Positions 14,014 through 27,110 of a DNA stretch of 64,000 bases are shown here, one piece after another. The DNA lies in NCBI GenBank assembly GCA_017590115.1, contig JAGGNK010015114.1, positions 2,363,307 to 2,427,306 on the forward strand. Direction: 5' to 3'. Position numbers and translations under genes: made by a program. The DNA is from Montifringilla adamsi. Taxonomy: Eukaryota > Chordata > Aves > Passeriformes > Passeridae. Every line of letters starts with the position of its first letter. The first letter of the stretch is position 1. The notes under the pieces were generated by a model. That model had not been told where the DNA came from. It was given only the letters and a program-made list of their open reading frames with translations, and made no database searches.

Positions 14014-14571
14014 TTACCACAGGCAGTTACCATTCAGCACCAGCAGCACTGCAGATGCATTCCTGTAGGAAGACGAACAACATAGGCCCTGTGGTTCCTC
14101 GAGGCACAAACAATGCCCTGGGAGGCGTGAAAAGAGGGATGTGTGACACACATTGAGAGCAGTGGGGGATTCAGTCTCCTCACAGAAGGCTGAGATGCAG
14201 ATGGAGGCAGTTGTCTCTTCAGAGGAGCCTTCCTCTGAAGCCATGGGTTTGCACAGCAAAGCCAGGTCGAGGCTGTGTGACGGGCACAGCCGCAGGGACA
14301 GGCGCAGCGCCCGCAGCACGGCTCTGTGGCTGGAGGCATTGCAACCGCACCTTCCACTGCCAGCCTCTGCTGTAACTGCAACGCTTCCCTCCGATGCTGC
14401 AAGTAATCCCTGCTGACTTAACAAATGCCTTTCATGGAACCACTCTTGTAAATTTGGCCAGAGGGGCTGGAGAAGCCTGTGCAGGGTCAGAAGCTGATCA
14501 GGCAGTTGCAATTCATGATCTTTATCCATTACAGAGTACAGTGAGGTCTTTGCTTTAGGGAGCAAAGACAC
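14014..14571 (-). other. 185-codon open frame in a CpG-enriched patch; possible decayed exon
   Basis: The longest minus-strand frame outside the retroviral cluster. Its first third (14,400-14,530) reads like helical coding sequence, for example LLTLHRLLQPLWPNLQEWF. From about 14,400 leftwards a second minus frame looks more protein-like (LQHRREALQLQQRLAVE). That switch suggests either a frameshifted pseudoexon or chance. The patch has more CpG than its surroundings. There is no recognised domain, and no start or splice site that decides the matter. Confidence 0.15.
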
Positions 14572-15457
14572 ATTGCTGGGAAGAGTGGAAGCTTAAGCTG
14601 TATTCAGAGGGTTACTGTTGCCATGTCAACACTTTAAAAAAAAAACTGTTTACCCTCAGCACTGCTTAAAAGGTTTGAAAGCATTCAGTGCTGAATAGGA
14701 CTACCTTTTTATTTATTTGTTTGTTTTACAGATTAGCACAAGACAATCCAAATATACAAATTTCATTCCAGATGAAAAAATAGTACATGCCTAGAGGGAA
14801 AGAATCAAATGAATGTGTTTACCTTAACTCTGCAGTTTGAAAAAGCAAACTTGAGAAGAATGATTAGAAGCCTGAAATGGGCTTTTAATTTTAAAAAATT
14901 CCCACATGAAATGGGAAGTGTGCCCTTTAAATACCAACTTCTCATTGCAGTGATGTAAATATGTAAATCTAATAATGCACATTTAAAGATTAGGTATATT
15001 ATTAAAACTGCCTTGATTTAAATTGCACAATCAGTCCTTTTATTAAGACTGTTCATCAATCTTCATTCTGGCATTTGTTAATAAGAACTGAAAAAATACC
15101 ACACCTACCATGTCTAAAGCCATTGCTGTATTGCTTCTACAGTAGAGCTGGATGAATACCCTAGTGCTCAGCTCCAGCATACAATGACACAGTCCATGAC
15201 AGGGCTAAAGGAAAACTTAATTTCAGCTGCACAGAACAATATTTCTTAGAGTCTTAAGTGCAAGATATAATCTCACTGCACGGGATTTCCAAAAATTTTG
15301 CTTTTCTTTCTAAACTTGTGGGCACATCTCACCATTAATTACAGCCCACTGTCCCACTGCCCAAGCTGAGAGCCCTGTGTGTCAGCTGCCGAGAGCAGCA
15401 CTGGGGTTTTGCCTGCACTGCAGTCACCACCCCTCGAGCACCAGGCACACAGGTCAC

Positions 15458-15547
15458 CTGCACCCACTGCCTTCCTGGCTCACGGCACAGCTCTTCTGCC
15501 GCCTGAAACAGCTGCCTCATGCAGAGCTCACCACTGTGCTTCAGCTT
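15458..15547 (-). CDS. Weak exon candidate (minus strand)
   Basis: A 90-bp segment with a CAGTTGTCTTTCCAG acceptor and a CAG|GTGACC donor on the minus strand. It is open in phase 0 for 30 codons, beginning KLKHSGELCMRQLFQ. The same strand as the 14-kb and 34.7-kb candidates is used, but no shared protein could be recognised. Chance is a serious alternative. Confidence 0.2.
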
Positions 15548-18500
15548 CTGGAAAGACAACTGGGCTTCAGCGGATAGAGCAACTCTTCCTCCAACCCAGT
15601 GCTGTTTGTCCCAGGGTCTAGTCCAGCTTCACTGCTGTGGTCTAATTTATTCTTGGGATTTGACTTCAGCACCCAGTCACCGATCCTTACAGCACCTTCC
15701 TCATAAGATCAAACCACCCTTTAATGCTTACTGTTCCCTTCTCTGAAGACATTGATGCACAGAACAGTTCAGGCAGAGCAAAGAAGACACCCTATCATTT
15801 CAGACAATCAGTTCCCATTATTTTGCCTGACAGAAAAGAAAGCCAAAGTCTCTGGATTAGAATGTGCCCATTACGTCTCATTCCCAACTACTGAAGTGCA
15901 AGAGATCTGTGCCAAGAAATGTGTAAACAAATTGTTTCTTCCTCAACACTGTCTCTCCATATTTAAAATTATTTGAAAACAAATGCTTTCTCTCCATTCT
16001 TTCTGTGACTTCTTCTTTTCATTTTCCAGAACGAGACAAACTGCAGCTCTCTACTGAGAGCACAACTTTCACATGCATGCAGACCCAGACAGCTAGTATA
16101 TTTTTGTAGACTACAGGCAGCATTGTAAGCTTTTGCAGCTTAAAAGGAATACTGAGTATACTGAAGTGCATGGGAAAGCCCCAGTACAAGAGTCAGGAGA
16201 TTGCATGAGAATTTGAGCTTTTACTAAAAATTACATGTGGAGAACCTATACCTGCCAAAAGAAACATACTCTAAAGTAACAAGGGAAATGGCAGGGAATG
16301 AAAATGTGCTATTTATTGTATGTAAAATTTCAATTTGTAGGGCATATTACCATCAGTCAGGACTGGCTTTTAAATTCAAAACATTTTCTGTTTGGCAATA
16401 CTGAAAAAAGGTAAATAATTCAAACTGAAAAAATATCTCATATGAGACTAAGTACACGTACTATAATGAGTGGGGGGGAATATAACAGCAAGGTAAAAGC
16501 TGGATTGTGTTTATTTCATGTTTGGAAGGAAAAATCTGGTGCATCTTAATTCAATATAAAACCATTTTGCCTCTCTCAGAAGAAAAGGCTTAAGGGCAAC
16601 CTTTCTGAAAGTTAAAAGAAGATTTCACAGATTGTTAAATTTCATCTTCTGAACATCTTTTCCAGAACACTACACCAGTAGTACTGAAATCCTCAACTTG
16701 CTCTTTCACAGAATTAATTACTAGTCATATTTCAAGCATCCACACACAGTACTTTGAATCAAAGGTGCTCAATAGAGTTCCACAATGGTTTACATGAACA
16801 ATTTATCATTTGCAGTCACATTCAATTTTACAGAAAGGTACTCATTCTTATTCTGTTACTTAACTACCAGAGCCCACAGAGAAACAGTAGAGGAAACTTT
16901 ATTGTTGACTATTTTTGACAGTGAATGCACAGATGCAGTTACCATACACATTTCTAAACTGGGGAGAAATGGTAGTAAGATCGTGCACTAAAACTCTTGG
17001 TGTGGGGTTTTCTCTTCACAGGAACACAGGGTGATTAACAGAAATTGAGAAGAGACCAGAATCAAGACTGGAAACATGAAACACAGATTCTTAGTTTCTG
17101 CTAAGGGACAAAGTTCCACATAAAACCCAGGTTTTACTTCTAAAACTCAAAGAACTCTAGCACTTGGAAACCCATGGGACAGCAAGAGAAAAACACCATG
17201 CCCAATGTGCAGGCCCAGTAATGAGACACACATCCCTCCCCAAAAACTTGCACATCCTTTGAAGGGTTTCAGAGCCTTTGGCTCAGAACTGGCTGTGGAT
17301 AAAGGAGCAGAGCAATGCCTGTAAGGTTCCATTTCACACTGGCTCCAGTTCTAAGTCAAGGACAGGAAAGCTCTGTTTATATCTCTATATTATCTTGAAG
17401 TCTTCAGAAATTTCCTGGCAGAATGAGCATGGGTATTTGTAAGTCTTCTCTCCTGACGTGGCTTCTACTCCCGTCCTGTGCCTATGCACGAGTGTCCATG
17501 TGAGGTGACCTGCTGCTACTAAAGAGGGTCACAATATCTTGTCCCCATGGATACTGATAGCTAGTGGGATAACAGTACATGGGAGCAAAATGCCTTTTAA
17601 AATCCTCAGTTATACAGGAATGCCATGGTTAAGGATTTTGTGAGGAGATCATTATTTGGAAGTTTTAGTACTCGATCTCCAACCATACTAGAAGAGATCA
17701 AGAGTTTGGTTCTTTCTGGTCCTGCTCATAACCCAACCATTCAGGAAAAAAAAGATTACTGGAATTTACAGATGTCAGGTCAGGAGTGGAAAATTATTCT
17801 GACTAGGTCAGAATGCCAGCTAAGAAATAATATGCTAGAGTTTATCAGCTGAAATACCTGAAGTAAGAAAATACTCCAACAGCCCAGCTTATCTCACACT
17901 TTATTTTTAAAACACTGTATTCTCCAAATTCCTTCCTGAACCATACAGAGGGCAGAAACTATCCTATAAATTACTGCAGCACCAAAGAAGCCAGTTCATA
18001 TTGGTTGGACATATCATTTTTGCATGCACATGACCCCACTGCTTGGCCCACTAAGTTTGCATCTTACACCTTCCAAAGATACATGGCTGCTGGAGGACAG
18101 CCTTGGGTTTTGTTTGCTCCTATAGTCCCATTGCAAGATGGCCTGTCTGAATCCAGGTGGCGGACGAGAACTTTGCAGCTCTGCTCCCCCACTCCTGTTG
18201 GTGATACTCAGGCCTCTCTGAGACAAAGCTCCCCCTTATCAGCAAGAGAGATTTTGTTTGGAAAGGTGTGGAAAGTTTGTACTGGGACAAAACCCAGGAA
18301 TTTTGTTTGCAGTTAGATCTGAAACATTAACTGTACTTAATGGTTCACAAGCAACCTTGATTGCAAAAAACACTGGTTGAGTGGAGAAAAATCTAGCACA
18401 GTTTTGCTGCAAACAGAAGTGTCAGAGAGAACTGGGTGTAAAATATTTTAGGTGCCTCATGTAGCCCTTGCCCACAGTGGCTCCAGAAAAAGTGAAATGT

Positions 18501-19784
18501 GTTTCCATAATTGAGGGTTAGGGCCAGCACTGTCACATAGCTCCTACTTCCTGCAACTTCTCCTGCCTTTCTCCCTGACCTTCAGACTGGTGCACAGCCA
18601 CCATGTTGACATAGCTCTAATTCAAATTTTTACCCAAACTGATTAGGATATTCTCAATTCACTGCCCTTGAATACAGCTGAATTAAGACACCAGGGTAAT
18701 AAATGGGCTACCATATGAACAGTGATGTATCTCCCTGTTCCACAGAGCCAACATCAGACTAATTTTCATGTGGAAGTCATACTGTCACTAGACTTCACTG
18801 CCACTAAGAACCAGTTAACCGTTAATTAATAGGTATTTAAACTTACTAAGACATGTTTAGTGAAAAATTCTCTCCAGGCAGAATAGTAACTGGCTTTCTA
18901 AATTTCACAGATCACTTAAAAAATATCTGCACGGCCCATTGCTCCACCATTTTAATGTACAGTTCATTTGGTAATCATGTACAGACAGACAGACAACTAA
19001 TCTATTTCTTCCAACACTTTGTTTTAAATTTTTATGTGATCTCTTCCTAAGAGAATGAAGAATTTAGCAGGAGAAAAAAATGTAAATGAAAACATTTATC
19101 ATGCTTAAAAGAAATTGTTAATATTCTGAAGCTCACTGACATTCCAATAGCAGTAGTAATTTTCAAGCCCTCTCTCCAGGAGTGAAAACATAATGGAAAA
19201 TTTAAGTCTGCTGTTCCCCTCTTCATGCTAGTGTATCTCCTTATTTTAAAAAATCTGTACAGGCTATTAATAATTTAATTCTATGTGCAAAGAGTATTAA
19301 TACCAAAAAAAGTGAGTTGTAAAGGTCTGGAGGGAAAAAAAAAAAAAACAGAAAAAAACAGAGAAGGAGACAAAGAAATAAAAATCAAACCCACCATAAT
19401 TAGGAGACAGACATTTCAAACTGATGTACACTATCTTCCATCCTCTTTTTTCACACCTCAGCCTCTTCACTCAGTTGAAACACACAGCCACAAACAAGTA
19501 TGATTATTTCTGTACCCTTACTGACCAGCCCAGGAGCAAAGGAAAGAAAGATGGAATTTCATTCAACAATCCAGAGCTCTTCCTTGTCCATTTTATCTTA
19601 GCTTTCTTTCCCCTTAGCTTACATATACAAGATATAAAATTAAAAAGAATAATAGAACACTTAATAAAGTCAGCTTCTTTTTGCTTTCTTGCAGACTCCT
19701 TTTTCCAGGCTCACTCACTCAAGACACAAATGTGGCATGTCAGTACCTCTGAGTTTAGTGCAGGGCTGACCAGAGGTAGATGAG

Positions 19785-20127
19785 TGTGGCAGCAGCTCTC
19801 TGGTCACAGAGAGCAACAGACAACTTTCTCAAGCATCGTTCTGGGAAAGGCTGCAAGAAGATCGGAGAAAGGAATGATAAACAATTCTTAAGTTGCTGCA
19901 CTTGGTGTCCTGAACATGTGGAATTTGTTATGGAGATGCATTTACCAAAAGGGTGGTTTCTTAATTAGCCAATGGTGATGGTGTTTTAATTAAAGGACAA
20001 TCAGGTCCACCTGTAGCAAATTAGGGTATAAAAAGCAATGGGTTTCTTAATAAAAGGAATTAGCCTTCTGTGAATGTCTTGAGAGTCTATGTCACTTATT
20101 ACCTGGTCCTGACCAATTGCACTGACA
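19785..20127 (+). mobile_element. Solo LTR, family alpha, 6-bp target duplication
   Basis: A 343-bp TG...CA unit beginning TGTGGCAGCAGCTCTC and ending CACTGACA. It is flanked by a perfect 6-bp direct repeat GATGAG (19,779-19,784 and 20,128-20,133). It carries a TATA-like box TATAAAAAG at 20,027-20,035 and AATAAA at 20,049-20,054, so its promoter and polyadenylation signals are closely spaced. Blocks are shared with 9,961-10,378 (minus) and 58,182-59,647. A 6-bp duplication is typical of class II (ERVK-like) integration. No internal region is present, so this is a solo LTR left by LTR-LTR recombination. Confidence 0.92.
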
Positions 20128-20133
20128 GATGAG

Positions 20134-23100
20134 CAGTTTCAAAACCCAGGAGAAATGCCGTTCTGCACCATGCCAAAGTGCTGCTAATCTCTGTTACTTG
20201 CAAGGCCTTGTGCATCTCACACACAATCTGGGACACTAGGCTAATGCCCACATTGCAGATCACAGTACATCCTCAGTAAAGGCAGACTGTACCAACTCCA
20301 CTGAGCACAGTAATATTTCCATTACAAACATCAATAACTAAAGACTTTTTAAAATCCTGCTGGCCATCTGTCACTCTGTAAGTGTAGCTATAGAAACACT
20401 AACCTGGATCTTGTGATTAGATAATGTTATTTCACCTCAGAAGTTTTCACCACCAATTGAGACCAGACTTAGTGACCAATACCACTGGGTAATACCACTG
20501 ATGGGACCATCAGAGAGCTCCCAACAAAGTTTTTGCAAGTGCTTTTATAAAAGAGCAATGTGTGCTCCTTAAATGTTGTATTCTCTGAAACTGCACCACA
20601 TTCAACAAGAAACCTTAAAATAACTGAATTTCTAGTACCAACCTTCAATCATTTGCAACCAAAAAACCTACTTATGACCAACAGAAAGGAAAGGGCCACA
20701 CCATTAAAAAGGTGACTTGCATATTCACAGAGGTCACACCATGACCTCATCAGTGTAGCATCTTTAATTTAATGCTGCCTTTACTTCATATATAACACCA
20801 GCAAATTGAAGCCTTCACATTTTAAACATTTGATTTGTCTGATTTATGAATACGAAGAAAGCTAAGTAGTCAAAATGCTATTTGGGCTGACTGAATTTGG
20901 TCTTTAGCTGGAAATGCTTCTACCCAATACAGGCAAAGCCTGCCCTCTACAGCACTCCGTCCCTCGTTGTGAGAAACCCATCTGCATCAACTGACTTGTA
21001 CTCAGGATCTAGCAGAGAAAAGTGAAATTGTGTGATTGCTTTAGTTCTTTCTCAGATGAAAGTGACAGATTTTTCAGTTAGAAGTATTTGAGTCTTTGAG
21101 CTAGAAAAAAGTTTTCAGGTTCAATCACAACAAATCCCCAGCTGCATGAGAAGGGACATGGGCAAAATCCAGTGCAGGAACCCAAACTTATTGCTTTAGT
21201 ACCACTGGAGCCACCTCTGCAAAAGAACAAAAGGAACTTCCTTTCTGAGACTCACCAAAGCTGCCATCTTCTCTCCAGCAGCCAAATGTGTGCAAAGAAA
21301 AGGCATAAAACTCGCAAAGATACAAAACCTGTGCACATCCCCAGCTGAGCACTGCTGACATTGTCTCAGTGACAGCACTTGCTGCACTGCACACCCGTAT
21401 AATGTCTCTGGTTGTTATATTGACAGCATACAGCAATGGCACTCAATCCCATATGGAGCTGCTGGCATTTCCATGGCTCTCTGAATGGCCTTGCACCCAA
21501 GTAAATCTGGCAGAGCATACAAGAAGGGAGAGACAGACAGAGGAATAAAGAGATCCTTCCGATGTCGTTATCCCACTGCACCATCCTTCATCAGAGTAGC
21601 AAATTCAGTTATGTCCACATGCTATGAGCAACTCATGGGGAGCATAAAGAGAATCTTTCACCCTTTTCATCATGTACTTAGTGATATACAATGTACCTGC
21701 TTGGCTAAAGGCACAGTCTGACCCAATAATGTACCACAGGAGACAGGAGTACACAGATGAAACTCATTGTCTGAGTTCCTGCTGCCTTTGGGGTGGTTTC
21801 AGACACCCTTTGAGGATTCTAAGTGGAATACTTTACCAAAAAGGATAGGGCATGAAGTACTTCACAAAAATGACAGGCCAATTTCTCAGGTCACTTCAGA
21901 AAACTGTATTAGATCTGCCAACAGGAACCTCCTGGCCATGGTTCAAGTCACCTGGATGCTGGTACTTTCTGCACTGGTCCACTTCTACGCATTTCTACAC
22001 CTCTCAAGAAATGCCACTGAAAAATATATCATGAATGTGGTGAAAGAAGGGTTTTCTTCGAGTGATTGATATTAATCAGTCTTAGAATTTCCACACCTCA
22101 CCATAAAAGTTATGGAAAATCTTGGGTATGGAAAAAGAATGAAATCTTAAGCTTTATTCTGGAATAGCCCATGTAGTGGAGGCAGGAACCAGAGTGCTGC
22201 CCAAGGTGGCTTAACTTCTTTCTCTGCTTGGATTCTGTTCTTTACCCTCACTGGCAGAGCAGGGAACTAAGCTACAGACTGGTGTGGAAGGGAGCAATGG
22301 TTTGGGGTTTCCTTACAGTGAGAGCCTGCAGTTCATAGCGATGTGCCAGAATGTGGAAAGAACAAGTATTGGGCGGAAGGTGAAGGAAAGGTATTTGTGG
22401 TAAATGACAGTGAAAGTTCAGGCTGGGCAGACAGATGGAGGTTTGCATCAGTGAGAACAGGCGGAAAATGAGAGCATCTTAGTGGCCTATTTAATTTCTG
22501 TAAGCTTGTTCTTCTAGGCAACAACCTGAGCAGCTGCATTCATTTCATGCACAGACATCTCCAAGGATCCTCTCATATATGGAAATCACTGAAATCACAG
22601 ATGAAATACATCTGTGTCCCTCATGCATTGCAAGAGCCTTTTCACTAGGAACAGCTACTCAGTGCATCAAACTCAGAGAAAAAATAAGCAACAACGCACA
22701 GAAAAAATGCTCAATTGTGTTCCTCTGAGGCTCTAGGAAACCATAACTAATTACTATTATTTAGAGAGGAAACGTAATTAAACCAGTTGGAGTGGACAGA
22801 GTTCTGATCTGATGGGAAGAGGGCTGTGCAGCCACAGCAAAGTGCAGTACATGAAAATATATTTTCTCAGTCCAGCTGTTACATATTTTCTCTACCCACT
22901 TCTCACTTGTCGGGTGAACATATTCCTGAAACTTGTCACAAATGTCATCGTCACTTTCTGTTAATCCTCTCAAAGGTGTGAGGATCTTCTAATGACCAAA
23001 GGCATAAAAAATATCACTTGTATTTTGTGTTCAGTGAACAGCATGACCGAAGGTTTCCCCCTTCCTGCCACGAGGAACAAGGTGAGGGGAGGCAGCACAT

Positions 23101-26100
23101 CCTAGACAGGCAGCATCTCCTGCTCCGATGTGCTTGCACACCCAACTGTCAAAAACCAGACAGCACACAGTGCCAGACAATACAGATGCAGCCCACCTGC
23201 CTCTTTATTGTACTTGCACAGATAGCAATATTAGCTTTTCTAGTTTTATTCCTTGTAGCAATTTTTTTTTCTGCCTATTTTGGGAGCTGGAAGATTTCAA
23301 CTGCATTAATATGCTTCATTCCTCAGTCCCATCAGAAAATGTTTGTTCCTTGGACAGAATACGAATCACTGTAATGGACTAAGTTAGCTTTCACTTCTAC
23401 ATACTAATGTGAGAATTAATGCATAAAGTACCAACAATCTGAAATGAAAACTTAATTTACGTTTGGAGAAAAAAATGAATGACATATACAAAGTATTTGC
23501 CTTCCTTAAAGTACTTCTGCACTTCTTTGAGCTTTGTTGATGCCATTTCATGACATTTCCCTTGCTGCTGGAAAGGCCACCTTGAAAGTAACAATGATGC
23601 TGGACTTTGAAGATCTGAACCGTAAGACAATGTCAGAAAAAAAAGACATACTGAGTTTATCTAATCCTTGTACTTCCCATCCTACTTGGATTTGGAAATC
23701 AGACATTTAGCAGCAGAGGATGACAGTTCTGCAGCAGTAAAAGTGTATTCAGTTTTATGGTTTACTCATTAAGGCCTAATCTTCCTTAATGTTTGGAATG
23801 TTTGTTTTCCTTTTTTGCCTCTTGACTAACTTGAATGTCTAAGAACATTTCCATACTAATAATAATTGTATGGCATTTTCAAAAATGCTCATAAGTTGGA
23901 CTGGCAAAATATCTGAGTGATGAAACCTGAGAACATTCTCACTGGATAATTTCAGATGAACTATCACTTCTATTTTAGTTGCTGAACATTTTATATGCTC
24001 TTGCACTACTTAAAGGGTTAAATAATTACTAGATCTAGATGAAACTGGTTAAATTTGATGGCTGATTTTTCCTGAACATTTTCAGGGACCTGTCATTTGC
24101 ATTAGCAAGGAATTTCAGGAATCAGCTCCAAAAAATGTAGTTCTAACATACAATTTTTCTATGAAAATTTTCCATTGAAGTATGAGTTGCTTTTTGAAAC
24201 TGGCTTTCCAGAGCAGCTGTTAATATCTCTCACTCACACTAACTAATTAAAAGACTGTGTCCAGAAGGTCAGGGACAGTGGCAGGCTTGGAAGGCAGAAA
24301 ATTCTCTATGATTTTCAACACTACTCTGTTACCATTTATCCTCTACTGTGAAAAATAGCATTTTATTCGAGAACCTGGAGTTGTGAGGCAGGCACAATCA
24401 CCTACCATGCACCCTACTGGCATCTGCTGCCACCAAATTAATAGCAGTAACAAAATAGTGATAAGCCAACACAGAGCCACATCCTCAAGGAAAATTAATT
24501 TAAATGGTTCTTCTTTACTCATCTGAGCCCATATCACACTCAAAGGAACACAGTGAGTGAGATATATGCCAATCAAGAAGTTTAAGAAGTTCAGCTGGGT
24601 AGCTGTATTAACAAATATGCTAAATTTAAATTCTGAAATATTCTTTTCAATGGAGTAGTCTTTCCTGAATTCAAGTGTGAAACCTAAAAATTTCAGCAGG
24701 AATATTTCTCAAGTTGTATCTTCTGCATGAAATAACAATGTAAAACATATGGCATGATGCCCAGTTTAATGAAATTAGGACTAAGTCTGAAAACAGATAT
24801 ACCTTCTTCCAACACTGACTCTTATATGCAAATCTAGAGTAAAGAATGTCAGCAACTTTCCCAGCTGACATAGAGCTCAAAGTCAGTCATTCCATTCACT
24901 TTATTAAAGTGATATTTCACCCTAATTAAGCATGGATGACTTACAATGGAGGAATCATGAGCTCTGCTTCAGCACTACGGAAGCAAAGTTTTTAGAAAAC
25001 CAGTAGTGATGGAAGCTGATTGGAAGGGGATCTTTCAAAATTAATGTCATTCTGCATTTATGGTAGGCCATAACATTACTTCCACTGTTGCTGAAGTTGC
25101 AGATGCCTTCTTATCAAAAATCCATATTTTATGTAATATTTGTAATTAAAACAAAAATTTTTCTCTGAGACACAGAATATTAACATGCCAGCTATGTTGT
25201 GCCCCTATTTCACACGTCTACACTAGGTTTAACTCATAAAAAGAAATTGGCTTGGTTAGTAGCTTAGAAATATTTGTCAACATTAAGAAAACACATCTGG
25301 CCATTTCTTGTGGTAAAATAAGCCTGAAAGTATGCTAAATTATGACATTTGAGACACTTTGTAATGAACCATTTGCTCAAAAGCCAAATCTCAGAACACA
25401 ACAAAGCCAAAATCTACCGCCTGCTCACTGGCATTTTAAGAAGCCTTAAATTTTGAATGCACCAACATCCACTAGATTTTTCTCCTACCGAGCCAGGGAA
25501 GGCAGAAGAAAAGCTGGCAATCAGGTCAACAACCCCTCCAACCCAGACCTCATCCCTAAGGGACTCTCTGTAACCACCAGCTTTCCAGAAATGGAAGGAG
25601 GAAAGAAGATAGCACAAAGGAAGTGCCAAAGCCTCCAGTGGTATACAAATCTTCTTGGCTTTTCATCTGATGCAGCTGGAGTAAACAGAAGGAAAGGCTA
25701 ATGAATATCAGTCCATACAGCAACAATGCCACTACCCACACATACCCTGTACTTCTCTATCTCTCCATGTCTTCCAGTGAAGGAAAACCATATCTGGAAT
25801 GTAGCCCCTGGGTAGGACGAACAGTGGAAGTACTTGTTGCTTTTGTAGTATTTGCCAGTTTACCAGTTTCATAAGATGTAACAAGAAGAGCACATGATTA
25901 GTCATCCATTTATTAGCAGGGGAAGTGAGCTGCCTCCAGAAAAACGAGGAGAAAGGAATGAAATTCAGGTCCTATGTACCAACCTTTGGTCTCATACTCC
26001 ATGTAAGACCTAAAAATTCAGGGAATACATAACAGTCTAATTATCAACTCTAAAGCTGATAAAGCTGTGCCTTTTTGCAAGAAAGGAATTCAGAGCCATT

Positions 26101-26478
26101 GACTTAAAAAGATACCCAGCCACATGAACAAGAAGATTTCTTTCAGAAAGCTCTATTGCCTTTGAACAAACTATGTTTTCCACAAAAACTTACGTAAGAA
26201 GCATGGGGAAGGTGGAGCTGCATTCATTTTCATGTAGCCTTGAGGGGAGCAGATTCAGAACCTCCGCCAACCTAGGAGAGTTTCTCCTCCTTGTTAAGGG
26301 GAGGACTTGACAGAAGGAAGAGGAAGTGGGGGGAGGTCTTGACTTCAAGGCCATTGCACAAAAGGTCTAAGAAAGATTCAGATGAAGGACTGTGCACTTT
26401 CCCACAGACCTAAATCTTTCCTGGACTCTATGAGGGGAAAAGAAGTGAGTGTGAAGAAGAGAAACCAAAAAATCTTTG
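20134..26478. other. AT-rich non-coding sequence
   Basis: No gene, recognised repeat or notable structure. A 118-codon plus-strand frame at 23,018-23,374 has one hydrophobic stretch but no other support and is treated as chance. Confidence 0.6.
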
Positions 26479-26484
26479 CTAAGT

Positions 26485-26918
26485 TGTGGTATTGCATTTT
26501 AGTTAAATGGTATGCTCTTTCTCACCCCTCCAAAATGTATGGTATATTCTAAGCCTGTGGTCCTGCCCTGAACCATCATGTATCTCTAATCCCATTGGCC
26601 CCAGTTTTATTCCGCGCCCACTTTAATTTTCCCTCTTAAGCTGTGCGAGGGAGACCAGTCCCCCTCTTGGCCCTTTTCCTTTCTTGGCCCTTCGCTCCCC
26701 TAGGCTCTCCCTCTCCCCCTCCCTCCACCTTTCCCCTCTCCCTCTCAGAAACCATGCTGCTCCCGGGGATGGGACCCCCAATAAACCCTCATCTGATCAG
26801 CACCCTCAGAAGCCGTGTGGAGTCTCCTTGCCTGCCTGCTGCTGCCAGCCAACTCACAGCTTAGGGGGCTTTCCAGAGACTCCCGGGGAGCCCCCCTCCC
26901 TCCAAATTAACTACAACA
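26485..26918 (+). mobile_element. Solo LTR with 6-bp target duplication
   Basis: A 434-bp unit beginning TGTGGTATTGCATTTTAG and ending AACTACAACA. It is bounded by a perfect 6-bp direct repeat CTAAGT (26,479-26,484 and 26,919-26,924). It is C- and T-rich in the middle and has AATAAA at 26,780-26,785 followed by a GC-richer R/U5-like segment. The layout is that of a complete LTR with no internal sequence. It does not resemble the other LTR families in this window. The strand is taken from the polyadenylation signal. Confidence 0.92.
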
Positions 26919-27033
26919 CTAAGTTTCCATTTCAGTGTTTGACTTCACATGTTGTATGAAACAAAAACAGAGCTTATACAAGCTGGCGGTAAATGAATCT
27001 AAGATGCTGTTCCTTAAGCCAAAGAATCCCAAG

Positions 27034-27110
27034 TCACAGAATGATAGAATATCCTGAGCTGGATGGCACCCACAAGGATCATCAAAGTCCAACACCTGGC
27101 CCAGCTTTCA
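27034..27110 (-). mobile_element. CR1-type LINE 3' fragment, antisense
   Basis: Reads TCACAGAATGATAGAAT followed by GAGCTGGATGGCACCCACA and AGGATCATCAAAGTCCAAC. This is the familiar antisense form of the 3' end of an avian/reptilian CR1 retroposon, whose sense 3' end carries ATTCTATG-like units. It is short and decayed; the right boundary is uncertain. Confidence 0.7.

Larger units (their letters stand above)
10379..19778. other. Non-coding sequence with weak exon candidates
   Basis: Mostly AT-rich DNA without repeats that I recognise. It contains a 17-bp poly-A run at 11,008-11,024, a purine tract at 13,317-13,510, and a more GC- and CpG-rich patch at about 13.05-13.3, 14.05-14.45 and 15.33-15.6 kb. 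The exon-like segments listed separately fall in this richer part. Confidence 0.5.

Noticed and set aside
23018..23374. 118-codon plus-strand frame with a hydrophobic stretch
   Set aside because: No splice context, no domain, AT-rich codons; a second overlapping frame of similar length exists. Treated as chance.
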